DNA from: Pullulanibacillus pueri
GTDB taxonomy: Bacteria > Bacillota > Bacilli > Bacillales > Sporolactobacillaceae
DNA: 39,784 nt
Assembly (NCBI RefSeq): GCF_014639255.1
Contig: NZ_BMFV01000038.1
Coordinates: 1 to 39,784 of the forward strand
Direction of reading: 5' to 3'
Below, in pieces: positions 1 to 6,242 of the stretch. Position 1 is the stretch's first letter; every line of letters starts with the position of its first letter. Position numbers and translations under genes: made by a program. The notes beneath the pieces are model-generated. The model made no database searches. It was not told where the DNA came from and was given only the letters and a program-made list of their open reading frames with translations.

Positions 1-60
1 CGCCGGCCGGTAGTTTAGGCTTATAGCCTTTGTGCAAACCACCCTTTGGAAGGGTGGTTA
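1..60. mobile_element. Possible IS200/IS605-like element end (hairpin at gene truncation point)
   Basis: Positions 37-59 form a perfect 10-bp stem (AACCACCCTT / AAGGGTGGTT) with a 3-nt loop. A smaller hairpin (GGCT/AGCC) lies just before it, around 18-28. The scaffold gene on the minus strand stops exactly at this hairpin (58-60), in the middle of its conserved domain. Subterminal hairpins are typical of IS200/IS605 ends, so an insertion that truncated the gene is a reasonable inference. No transposase is visible because the window begins here, and the hairpin has no good U-tract for a terminator on either strand. Confidence 0.3.
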
Positions 61-819
61 TGATTGCGGGGCCATATTGAAGGGACCAAGACTTCCTTTA
101 AACAGCACATTCCCATTAGAATCATTCACTTGATAACTTCCTCTAATATCCTTCTGAATCAAAGGTGCATGATTTGTCATAGTCGTAAGGACTGCTGTTT
201 TTTCAGGATCAAACTCGGAGTCCCCGAGAGAAAAACTGGGCTGCGATGATGTGGGAGTATCCAGTTGGACGGCGATAACGTAGGCATTTTGTGTTTTGAT
301 AATGAATTGGGCTTCCTTACCTTGTGTTGTTGTTTGTTGTTGCTTTTGAGTTTTTCCTTCCAATGTGATTCTCACACCACCTAATAAAGTGCCCACAGCT
401 TTTTCAGGGACACTGATGGTAATGGGTAATTCGACTGTCTTTTTAGCGGGAACAGTAATGGAAGGAGCCACCTGTAAGTATTGAGTCATTGTAAATGCCT
501 CAGGCAGAAGCTGTGAATCCTTTGATTGGTATGAGGATTCATACATAATACCACCTGAAGGATTACTATAGGCATTAGTGACTTCACTTTTTAAAGTCAG
601 GTCCTTGTCCTGATTGTTTTTAATACTAATTTTGATGGTTTGATGTTGTTTGGGTGTTACGTTTAAATCAAAATACCCACGAACCGTTTGATTTTGATTC
701 TTTGGATAAATTGGTGTGACTGTAATGGGGCTCTTTGTTTCCTGGGCAATACTAGGCTGACTCCATAGCATGCAGCTTAATAAGGTCAAAAAGATAAGCA
801 TTCTTTTTGATAAGGCCAT
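58..819 (-). CDS. Truncated WxL-interacting scaffold protein (DUF916/DUF3324)
   Basis: The start is ATG at 819, because GGAAGGAGAG sits about 8 nt upstream; an ATG two codons earlier would be too close. The 253-aa product has a signal peptide ending near SIAQ. A DUF916 (WxLIP peptidoglycan-binding) region follows, with RGYFDLNV and a beta-rich module containing VPAKKTVELPITISVPEKAVG. Then comes the beginning of the DUF3324 host-binding domain. Members of this family are usually about 340 aa and end with another 30-40 domain residues, a membrane anchor and a basic tail. This one stops directly after NMAPQS, which is normally followed by more domain. It therefore lacks the membrane anchor and the rest of DUF3324, and is probably secreted and non-anchored or a pseudogene. 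Its usual partner, a WxL protein, is encoded just upstream on the same strand. Confidence 0.75.
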   Translation of the reverse strand: MALSKRMLIFLTLLSCMLWSQPSIAQETKSPITVTPIYPKNQNQTVRGYFDLNVTPKQHQTIKISIKNNQDKDLTLKSEVTNAYSNPSGGIMYESSYQSKDSQLLPEAFTMTQYLQVAPSITVPAKKTVELPITISVPEKAVGTLLGGVRITLEGKTQKQQQTTTQGKEAQFIIKTQNAYVIAVQLDTPTSSQPSFSLGDSEFDPEKTAVLTTMTNHAPLIQKDIRGSYQVNDSNGNVLFKGSLGPFNMAPQS

Positions 820-976
820 TCGCATCTCTCCTTCCGCTAAGTAGCTTTTCCATTATGGCATGAGATCATTAAATAAAATAAAGAAAACGCATGGGTAGCG
901 ATGCCTTCATGGAAGGGAAAGAGGTTAGTGGTATGAAGACGAGAGGAGGGTGATGCCAATGGTAATAAAAAAAAGA

Positions 977-1017
977 GGCCGTGCCCGCGGAAAGCGAAGT
1001 ATTTTGACGGAGCGACC
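977..1017 (-). repeat. Short fragment of interspersed repeat family
   Basis: Read on the minus strand, this stretch carries CGCTCCGTCAAAATAC followed by CGCTTTCCGCGGGCACGG. It nearly matches 21048-21086 and 34030-34065. It is a short relic of the mosaic repeat described at 20994-21386. Apart from this and the terminator at 1031-1064, the gap between the scaffold gene and the WxL gene holds nothing recognisable. Confidence 0.6.
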
Positions 1018-1030
1018 TTACGTACAAAGG

Positions 1031-1064
1031 AAAAACCGAACGACTTCAAAATCGTTCGGTTTTT
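1031..1064 (-). terminator. Terminator downstream of the WxL gene
   Basis: A perfect 13-bp stem, AAAAACCGAACGA / TCGTTCGGTTTTT, with an 8-nt loop. It lies 46 bp past the WxL gene stop, with T residues on both strands. It would end the minus-strand transcript, so the scaffold gene further on probably relies on readthrough or its own promoter. Confidence 0.8.
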
Positions 1065-1109
1065 CCCTTGTCTTATATACTTTTATCCGGTCTCAAATCG
1101 TGAAGGGAA

Positions 1110-1676
1110 TTAAGGAGCACTAACAACGGTAATTGTAATGGTAGAAGTATAGGTGCCTTCTTTAACATCTTTTGGCTTGAGGTTCAATGTGAGAGCATTC
1201 TCAGGGAAAGTTGCGGTGTATGTCCCCATGCCTTCATTGTTTGGAGCGGCAAGAACATCAATACCCGCTTGTTTATCAATAGCCCCATCAACAATATTAA
1301 TGTTGTTAGGATCTGATGAACCATCTTCAGCTGTGAGTGTTGGAGCAGCAATAGTGAGTGACCCCTCTGGAAGAGTCGAATTTGTCTCGCTATTGGTAAA
1401 AGGTGAAGCTTCTATATTTACATTCCAACCGTTACCTGTTCCTGTTGCATCGGTCACGATAAGATTATCAATATTGGCGTTAGTTGTCTGAATTTTACCG
1501 TTCAATGTCACATCAGCAAAATTACTTATGGTAGGGTTATCCGTGACAGTAAGAGAACCACCTTTAATAACGGTGTCTGATGTTGCAGCAGATGCAGAAT
1601 GAACACCAACAAAGGCTGTCCCTATAATAGCTAACGTTGAAACGGTCGCAAATAATTTTTTGAATGAGTTTTTCAT
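1110..1676 (-). CDS. Secreted WxL-domain-like surface protein
   Basis: This 188-aa protein has a signal peptide (MKNSFKK, hydrophobic core, HSASA|A cleavage region) and then a single domain that resembles the WxL C-terminal wall-binding domain. Seen features are the opening GGSLTVTDNPTISNF, a central GNGWNVNIEASPF (the first WxL-like motif, here W-N-V), MGTYTATFPENALTLNL, and the typical end GTYTSTITITVVSAP. The usual tryptophan of the second motif is replaced. WxL proteins attach non-covalently to the cell wall and assemble with DUF916/DUF3324 scaffolds, and one is encoded next on this strand. The ribosome binding site reads GGAGGTAAGGA before the ATG. A class I cyclic-di-GMP riboswitch lies in its leader, so expression is probably tied to the motile/sessile switch. 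Confidence 0.75.
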   Translation of the reverse strand: MKNSFKKLFATVSTLAIIGTAFVGVHSASAATSDTVIKGGSLTVTDNPTISNFADVTLNGKIQTTNANIDNLIVTDATGTGNGWNVNIEASPFTNSETNSTLPEGSLTIAAPTLTAEDGSSDPNNINIVDGAIDKQAGIDVLAAPNNEGMGTYTATFPENALTLNLKPKDVKEGTYTSTITITVVSAP

Positions 1677-1786
1677 TGAGTCCTTACCTCCGAAAATTAT
1701 AATGTGTGGATTTAAAAATCCTTCTAAGAAGTAAATGGCAAGAACTATGAGAATAAAACTTTCGAATTTATCCCCAATATTCTTTT

Positions 1787-1865
1787 TTGGAATCCAGCCG
1801 TCTTAGTTAAATCACCTTAGACCTGTGACTTTGCGTCCTCGTTTTTCAAGCGAGTTTGCCTTTAT
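1787..1865 (-). promoter_or_regulatory. Class I cyclic-di-GMP riboswitch (GEMM-I)
   Basis: On the minus strand the conserved GEMM-I core can be read in order: GGCAAAC (around 1854-1860), GGACGCAAAG (1829-1838), GGTCTAAGG (1815-1823), then GACGGCTGGATTCC (around 1788-1801). CTCG/CGAG forms the first helix, capped by an A-rich loop instead of the usual GAAA tetraloop. The aptamer lies about 110 nt upstream of the WxL start codon in the same orientation, so it should regulate that gene. A short GGATTT/AAATCC hairpin lies between aptamer and ribosome binding site, but I cannot tell whether control is on transcription or translation. The rest of 1677-2098 shows no other gene; a weak TTGAAT-17-TATCTT promoter may lie upstream on the minus strand. 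Confidence 0.85.
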
Positions 1866-2101
1866 AAAAGAAATGAAGAAAGATAAGTGAAGTGGGATTC
1901 ACTGTGTTCGACGTCGAAAGCTTTTTCCCATAAATGAATATATAACGATTCCTCATGTAAAGATAGATATAAATTTTTACCAATTCAATCGAGGGTGGAG
2001 ACAGACTGAAAATTGTACAGTCGCTCATCTAAATGTCACCACATTATGGTAAAATAAGATTATGTAATTTTTAGAAATATCGTTACGTTCTTTGAAAGGT
2101 G

Positions 2102-2743
2102 ATGAGAGCAATCACTCAAAAACCAGGTCTCGTCCTTGATATTGCTGGAGTGCTAATGACGAATTTGTCGCCACGCTTCTGGAGTGAGCTGTCCAGAAAA
2201 TGTGACGTGCCTATTAATGCCCTTCACACATTTAAAACCTATATTCGTGAAGATCGATGGACAGGAAGACTGACGGAAGTGGCATTTTGGAAGCACCTCT
2301 GTGAGGCCTTTCCTTCCATTCAAAAGGAAAGGGCAAAAAGGATATTACTTGAAACGCTGAGGCCATTGCCTGCCCTAGAGATGATTCCACACTGGAGTAG
2401 GTATGCCTCAATTCACTTACTCAGCAATCATCGAGGTGAATGGATTAGACCTCTTTTAACCCCTGTGATGCCTTATTTAACAAGTGTCACGATTTCCAGT
2501 GAAGCTGGGTCCTGCAAGCCTTCTCCAGAAATTTATCAAAAAGTGATGCAGCAGCTTTGTGGTCATCATCCCATTGTATTTATTGATGACCAAGTCAAAA
2601 ACTTAAAAATAGCGAAGACGTTTGGTTGGCACATTATGCTTGCTGATGAAGAGGGGAAATGGGTAAGAAGGACGTCAGCATTATTGAAAAGTATTGAAAA
2701 GGTGAGAGGAGAAAAAAACATTGCCAGAAATCATAAAAATTAA
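2102..2743 (+). CDS. HAD-superfamily phosphatase (class IA-like)
   Basis: The 213-aa protein shows the four HAD motifs in order: LVLDIAGVL near the N-terminus (nucleophile Asp, but Ala at the +2 position usually held by Asp), LLSNH (motif II), SCKPSPEIY (motif III Lys) and VFIDDQVKNL (motif IV). The small helical cap between motifs I and II fits subfamily IA. Some family members, such as YihX-type enzymes, also lack the second Asp of DxD, so activity is not excluded. Translation could start at GTG 2099 or ATG 2102; both give the same domain. The 3' end overlaps the next gene by 23 bp, indicating coupled translation. The substrate cannot be told from sequence. Confidence 0.75.
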   Translation: MRAITQKPGLVLDIAGVLMTNLSPRFWSELSRKCDVPINALHTFKTYIREDRWTGRLTEVAFWKHLCEAFPSIQKERAKRILLETLRPLPALEMIPHWSRYASIHLLSNHRGEWIRPLLTPVMPYLTSVTISSEAGSCKPSPEIYQKVMQQLCGHHPIVFIDDQVKNLKIAKTFGWHIMLADEEGKWVRRTSALLKSIEKVRGEKNIARNHKN

Positions 2744-3221
2744 AGCTTTAAAACATCCAAATATTCCGCATTACGAATGGGAAGGGGATCTTTTACAAGT
2801 CACCTCTGACTATGTGCTCGTAAGGTGTCATCCTGGCCGGCAACTCATTCACCATACAAAAAAGGATATTTTTACAATTGATAATACATCGATAGAATAT
2901 TTTTCATTGAAAGAGTGGTTTACCGCAGCTATGGCAGTAGAAGAAGGGAAAGTCGTCGCCTATTATTGTAACATTGCTAAACCCTCCGTATTGACTAACA
3001 ATGCGCTGAGCTTTGTCGATCTAGACTTGGATTTAGTCAAAGACAAGGACAAAGCATGGCAAGTCGTTGATGAAGACGAGTTTGAAACAAACAGCATAAA
3101 GTACAATTATTCGCCAGAGTTGAAGGCAGAGGCGGTTAACGCCTTAGAGGCTTTAAAAGCTAAAATAAAGCAAGGGGTTTTTCCCTTTAATGATCAGATT
3201 CTGGGTTTTATAAGGGAATGA
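2721..3221 (+). CDS. DUF402 / Ntdp-like protein
   Basis: A TTG start is preceded by GAGAGGAG at good spacing. The 166-aa protein has the DUF402 layout: a YEWEGDLLQ strand, DYVLVRCHPG, then the acidic metal-binding block AYYCNIAKP ... FVDLDLDLVKDKD followed by VVDEDEFE. DUF402 includes nucleoside tri/diphosphatases (Ntdp) of Bacillales that hydrolyse NTPs or NDPs with divalent metal; the conserved Asp/Glu cluster is present. It overlaps the upstream HAD phosphatase gene, so the pair may work on related phosphorylated compounds, but that is inference. Confidence 0.75.
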   Translation: MPEIIKIKALKHPNIPHYEWEGDLLQVTSDYVLVRCHPGRQLIHHTKKDIFTIDNTSIEYFSLKEWFTAAMAVEEGKVVAYYCNIAKPSVLTNNALSFVDLDLDLVKDKDKAWQVVDEDEFETNSIKYNYSPELKAEAVNALEALKAKIKQGVFPFNDQILGFIRE

Positions 3222-3338
3222 CTTCAAGAAGAGGAAAAGAGTATCGATATAAAAGAGGCTGCGCGGGGGTTCATAGGCTTAATGTCATTGAATAGGGGGA
3301 TTTCATAAGAAATGGACGCTGATCATGAGGCTTGACCA

Positions 3339-3368
3339 TTCATCCAAAAGCGGTGGTGAACATACACT
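3339..3368 (+). promoter_or_regulatory. Candidate sigma-E promoter for spoVR
   Basis: CATACACT at 3361-3368 matches the sigma-E -10 consensus (CATAYAMT) at every position. Fourteen bases upstream is TTCATCCA, a partial match to the -35. The site is about 40 bp upstream of the spoVR start. B. subtilis spoVR is a known mother-cell sigma-E gene, which supports the assignment. Confidence 0.5.
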
Positions 3369-3406
3369 GTCATAAAGGTGTTTGCCACCGAGAGGAGTTT
3401 GTCAGC

Positions 3407-4816
3407 ATGAATGAAACAGAAGCGAAGGCGCTTGAACGCGCAATTGAAGAAATCACAGAGATTGCTAAGGGGGTAGGTTTGGACTTTTTCCCTATGCGGT
3501 ATGAGATTTGTCCTGTTGATGTGATTTATGCTTTTGGTGCCTACGTGATGCCGACACGGTTTTCTCATTGGAGTTTTGGCAAGCAATACCAAAAAATGAA
3601 GCTGCAATACGAGTATGGATTAGGTAAAATATATGAGCTTGTCATCAATTCAAATCCTTGCTATGCCTATCTTTTAAACACCAATAGCTTGACGCAGAAT
3701 AAGATGATTGCTGCCCATGTTCTCGCTCATAGCGACTTTTTTAAAAATAATATTCGCTTTTCGAATACGCGGCGAGATATGGTTGAAAGCATGACAGTGA
3801 CATCAAGTCGGATGAAAGCCTATGAGAAAACCTACGGTCAACAAGAGGTTGAGACATTTATTGACGCTGTTTTGTCTATTCAAGAGCATATCGATCCATC
3901 ACTTCCTACCCCTATGACCCAGAGAGTCCATTCCCCTTCGATTGAATCTAGTATGGCTTATGATACTTATGAGGATTTAACCTTTAGACCAAAAAAGGAA
4001 AGTATTGCGTTACCTGAAGCACCTGTTCGAGAAAAATTCCCTAAAAAATCAGAAAAGGATCTTTTGAATTTCATAGGGGAATACAGTCAAGCATTGACCG
4101 AATGGCAACGCGACATTGTTTTTATGTTGCGTGAAGAAATGCTTTATTTTTGGCCGCAGTATGAGACTAAAATCATGAACGAAGGCTGGGCGTCCTATTG
4201 GCATGCGCGAATTATGCGGGAGTTGGATCTGAATACAGATGAAGTCATCGAATTTGCGAAGCTTAATGCTGATGTTATTCAACCTCATGGAAAACAACTC
4301 AATCCTTACCGATTAGGATTGAAAATCTTTGAAGATATTGAGCGCCGCTATGATCATCCCACTGAAGAGATGCGAAGACGTGGAATAAAGCCAGGCACTG
4401 GACGTGAGAAGCTATTTGAGGTTCGTGAATTGAACTCTGATCAATCCTTTATTAGAAATTATCTGACTCAGCACATTGTTGAAGAGGAAGACCTGTTTAT
4501 TTATGAGAAAGTGGAGGATGAATTAAAGGTCACTGACAAAGATTTTAATGACATTCGTTCAGAGCTTCTCCATTCGCGAATCAACGGTGGTTTTCCTTAT
4601 ATCGTTGTTGAAGATGGCGATTACGCAAGCAAAGGCGAGCTTTACCTCAAACACCAATACGAGGGAACAGAGCTTGATCTCAATCATCTCGAAAAGGTGC
4701 TTGAGTATGTTCATAAACTATGGGGAAGAGACGTCCATCTCGAAACGGTGATTAAAGAAAGTCCAGTCCTTTTCTCCTGTGACGGGAATAAAGTGAATCG
4801 TAAACGATTAGTTTAA
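3407..4816 (+). CDS. spoVR: SpoVR family sporulation (cortex) protein
   Basis: Start chosen at ATG 3407 because GAGAGGAG precedes it and because the product then begins MNETEAKALERAIEEITEIA, like B. subtilis SpoVR; the open frame extends 25 codons further without support. The 469 aa match the family's usual length of about 468. Recognisable stretches are GLDFFPMRYEICP, MPTRFSHWSFGKQY, YELVINSNPCYAYLL, AHVLAHSDFFKNN, MNEGWASYWHARIM and NPYRLGLKIFEDIE. SpoVR is a mother-cell protein involved in spore cortex formation; its biochemical activity is not established. A strong terminator follows at 4848. The gene is separated from DUF402 by about 185 bp containing a sigma-E-like promoter. Confidence 0.95.
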   Translation: MNETEAKALERAIEEITEIAKGVGLDFFPMRYEICPVDVIYAFGAYVMPTRFSHWSFGKQYQKMKLQYEYGLGKIYELVINSNPCYAYLLNTNSLTQNKMIAAHVLAHSDFFKNNIRFSNTRRDMVESMTVTSSRMKAYEKTYGQQEVETFIDAVLSIQEHIDPSLPTPMTQRVHSPSIESSMAYDTYEDLTFRPKKESIALPEAPVREKFPKKSEKDLLNFIGEYSQALTEWQRDIVFMLREEMLYFWPQYETKIMNEGWASYWHARIMRELDLNTDEVIEFAKLNADVIQPHGKQLNPYRLGLKIFEDIERRYDHPTEEMRRRGIKPGTGREKLFEVRELNSDQSFIRNYLTQHIVEEEDLFIYEKVEDELKVTDKDFNDIRSELLHSRINGGFPYIVVEDGDYASKGELYLKHQYEGTELDLNHLEKVLEYVHKLWGRDVHLETVIKESPVLFSCDGNKVNRKRLV

Positions 4817-4847
4817 TGAGAAGAATAGGGAAAAGATCTTGAATAAG

Positions 4848-4885
4848 AGCACAAAGAAAGTCTTGAACTTTCTTTGTGCTTTTTC
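4848..4885 (+). terminator. Terminator of spoVR
   Basis: A 14-bp perfect stem, AGCACAAAGAAAGT / ACTTTCTTTGTGCT, with a 5-nt loop, followed by TTTTTC. It lies 31 bp after the spoVR stop. Confidence 0.9.
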
Positions 4886-4907
4886 TTAAAAGAAAAGAGA
4901 ATAAAAA

Positions 4908-5025
4908 ATTTCTGGTCATCAGGACGGTGTGGATTTCCACTTCAGAGCGCTCGCTTTCCTTATGCCCGTTGTGTAGATTCAATTGAAAAACGGTCACTAA
5001 GTCGCTTTTCTGATGCCTATTTTCC
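4908..5025 (+). repeat. Composite repeat relic: mosaic-repeat fragment joined to one decayed 51-bp unit
   Basis: About 4914-4975 (GTCATCAGGAC, GGTGTGGATTTCC, CGCTCGCTTT) matches 22235-22285. Directly after it, 4986-5025 (AAAAACGGTCACTAAGT followed by TGATGCCTATTTT) matches one unit of the 51-bp array at 10.85-11.29 kb with several substitutions. The rest of 4886-5243 carries no gene I can support; a 64-codon open frame there has no ribosome binding site or family resemblance. Confidence 0.65.
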
Positions 5026-5243
5026 TTAATTTCAAAATTTATAACTTAATGGAAGACCTTATAAGTGCAACTTATGCTTTCGCTATTAGAGCTTGGCGAG
5101 AGCCAACTTTTCTTACATAAATACGATCGTGTAACACAAGGTGAATTTTTACAGATTAAAAAGCGGACTAGAGTCCGAGGTCAGCGTGCGTTTGAACAGA
5201 AACATGAGCAAGGAGTTCGACTTAATATCCAGGAAAAATATTC

Positions 5244-5281
5244 TTGTTCTGTAGAATGATTTAGTGTAAAATTACACTAAA
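5244..5281 (+). promoter_or_regulatory. Promoter with 22-bp palindromic operator, XRE gene
   Basis: TTGTTC (5244-5249), a 17-bp spacer and TAAAAT (5267-5272) make a good sigma-A promoter. A perfect palindrome, TTTAGTGTAA-AA-TTACACTAAA (5260-5281), covers the -10 region. A dimeric repressor bound there would block RNA polymerase. The obvious candidate is the XRE-family protein encoded 38 bp downstream (autoregulation, inferred). Confidence 0.65.
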
Positions 5282-5318
5282 TAGTGAAAAAAGTAATTTT
5301 TCAAAAAGGTTGAGTGAG

Positions 5319-5789
5319 ATGAGTAAAGAACATATTATGGAGAGTGTTTCCAGTAGATTCAAAGTTATTCGATTAGAAAAAGGGTATTCGCAAGACAAGA
5401 TGGCTAAGGTTCTAGGAATTTCAAAAAAGACCTTAGTGCAAATTGAGAAGGGGAGAATACTATCAGGTTGGACAACCATTGTTGCTATTTGTGCGCTCTT
5501 TAGAGATAGTGAGGTCCTACAGGTCTTGCTTGGAGGTGATCCCATGGAAGTTATTGAAACGATTGCTCATGATGGCGTTGAAAGACCGAGGTCAAAATCA
5601 CTGGGAGGAAGAGTTTGGTGGAAGGAAATTGATAAAAAAGGGAGTTTTCGGCTTCAACAAAATATGATAAGCCAGCATTATCGAATTTTAGATGAGAGTA
5701 ATAATCGTTGGTTAAGTACTTTTGAAAAAGAGGATGCCTTAAGGCGCTTAGAGGAGCTTTTTTATGGAGAATCATTATCTAATGAGTAA
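5319..5789 (+). CDS. XRE-family helix-turn-helix regulator
   Basis: 156 aa from ATG 5319. An N-terminal HTH_3 domain spans about residues 10-60: FKVIRLEKGYSQDKMAKVLGISKKTLVQIEKGR is the classic Cro/CI helix-turn-helix, continued by WTTIVAICALF. The remaining ~95 residues (GGRVWWKEIDKKGSFRLQQNMISQHYRILDESNNRWLSTF) look like a small sensor or dimerisation domain I do not recognise. A TTG three codons upstream is a possible alternative start. A perfect palindrome overlaps its promoter -10. The gene is followed 21 bp later by a four-helix membrane protein, so the two probably form one transcript and one functional unit. Confidence 0.8.
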   Translation: MSKEHIMESVSSRFKVIRLEKGYSQDKMAKVLGISKKTLVQIEKGRILSGWTTIVAICALFRDSEVLQVLLGGDPMEVIETIAHDGVERPRSKSLGGRVWWKEIDKKGSFRLQQNMISQHYRILDESNNRWLSTFEKEDALRRLEELFYGESLSNE

Positions 5790-5810
5790 TATTTATTGTA
5801 AAAGGAATGT

Positions 5811-6194
5811 ATGGTTATGAGAAGATTAGGAATAGGTATGTTAATGGTCTTGCTATACTGTTTTCCATTTGTCTATTTTTCCATGTATCAAGATTTCATG
5901 AATAGAGCAATGTTTGGCTATGTTAGCCTGATATTAGCCCCAGCGCTTATTGCCTTTCTTAGTTACTATTTTAATCATTTTATCCCTATTGTGGTGGGGA
6001 ATATCGTCTCTTTGATCATTTCTTATTTTCTTATCCGCGCAGGTAGCGAGCGCTGGGAAGGATGGGATTACTATTTTAAGCCATTAGCCCCTTCTCAGTT
6101 CCTCTTTTTTGTCAGTATTTTAAATCTCATTCCCCAGTTAATCGCCACGAAATTGGCAAAGGTATATAAAAAGAAAGCTGAGCACCAAGTTTAA
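5811..6194 (+). CDS. Small four-helix membrane protein paired with XRE regulator
   Basis: 127 aa, with AAAAGGAATGT before the ATG. Four hydrophobic segments lie at about residues 5-25, 35-55, 58-78 and 93-113. Between segments three and four is a polar loop containing ERWEGWDYYF, and the tail is basic (KVYKKKAEHQV). I do not recognise a family. The position, 21 bp after the XRE gene and ahead of a shared terminator, suggests that the regulator and membrane protein work together, for instance as membrane stress or toxin/immunity-type partners. That is speculation from context only. Confidence 0.65.
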   Translation: MVMRRLGIGMLMVLLYCFPFVYFSMYQDFMNRAMFGYVSLILAPALIAFLSYYFNHFIPIVVGNIVSLIISYFLIRAGSERWEGWDYYFKPLAPSQFLFFVSILNLIPQLIATKLAKVYKKKAEHQV

Positions 6195-6200
6195 TAGTTA

Positions 6201-6235
6201 GAAACTCCAAGGGTTTTGGTCCCTTATGGAGTTTC
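6201..6235. terminator. Bidirectional terminator between convergent genes
   Basis: GAAACTCCA ... TGGAGTTTC with an inner GGG/CCC extension. It sits between the membrane-protein gene (plus) and the threonyl-tRNA synthetase gene (minus), which converge here. Confidence 0.75.
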
Positions 6236-6242
6236 TCTAGAA

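Noticed and set aside
837..1049. 70-aa frame on the minus strand
   Set aside because: It runs through the terminator stem and a repeat fragment, and has no ribosome binding site or family resemblance.
3332..3406. Longer SpoVR N-terminus
   Set aside because: The extra 25 codons lack a ribosome binding site, overlap the sigma-E-like promoter and have no counterpart in known SpoVR.
5065..5259. 64-aa frame upstream of the XRE gene
   Set aside because: No ribosome binding site, unusual composition and overlap with the regulator's promoter region.
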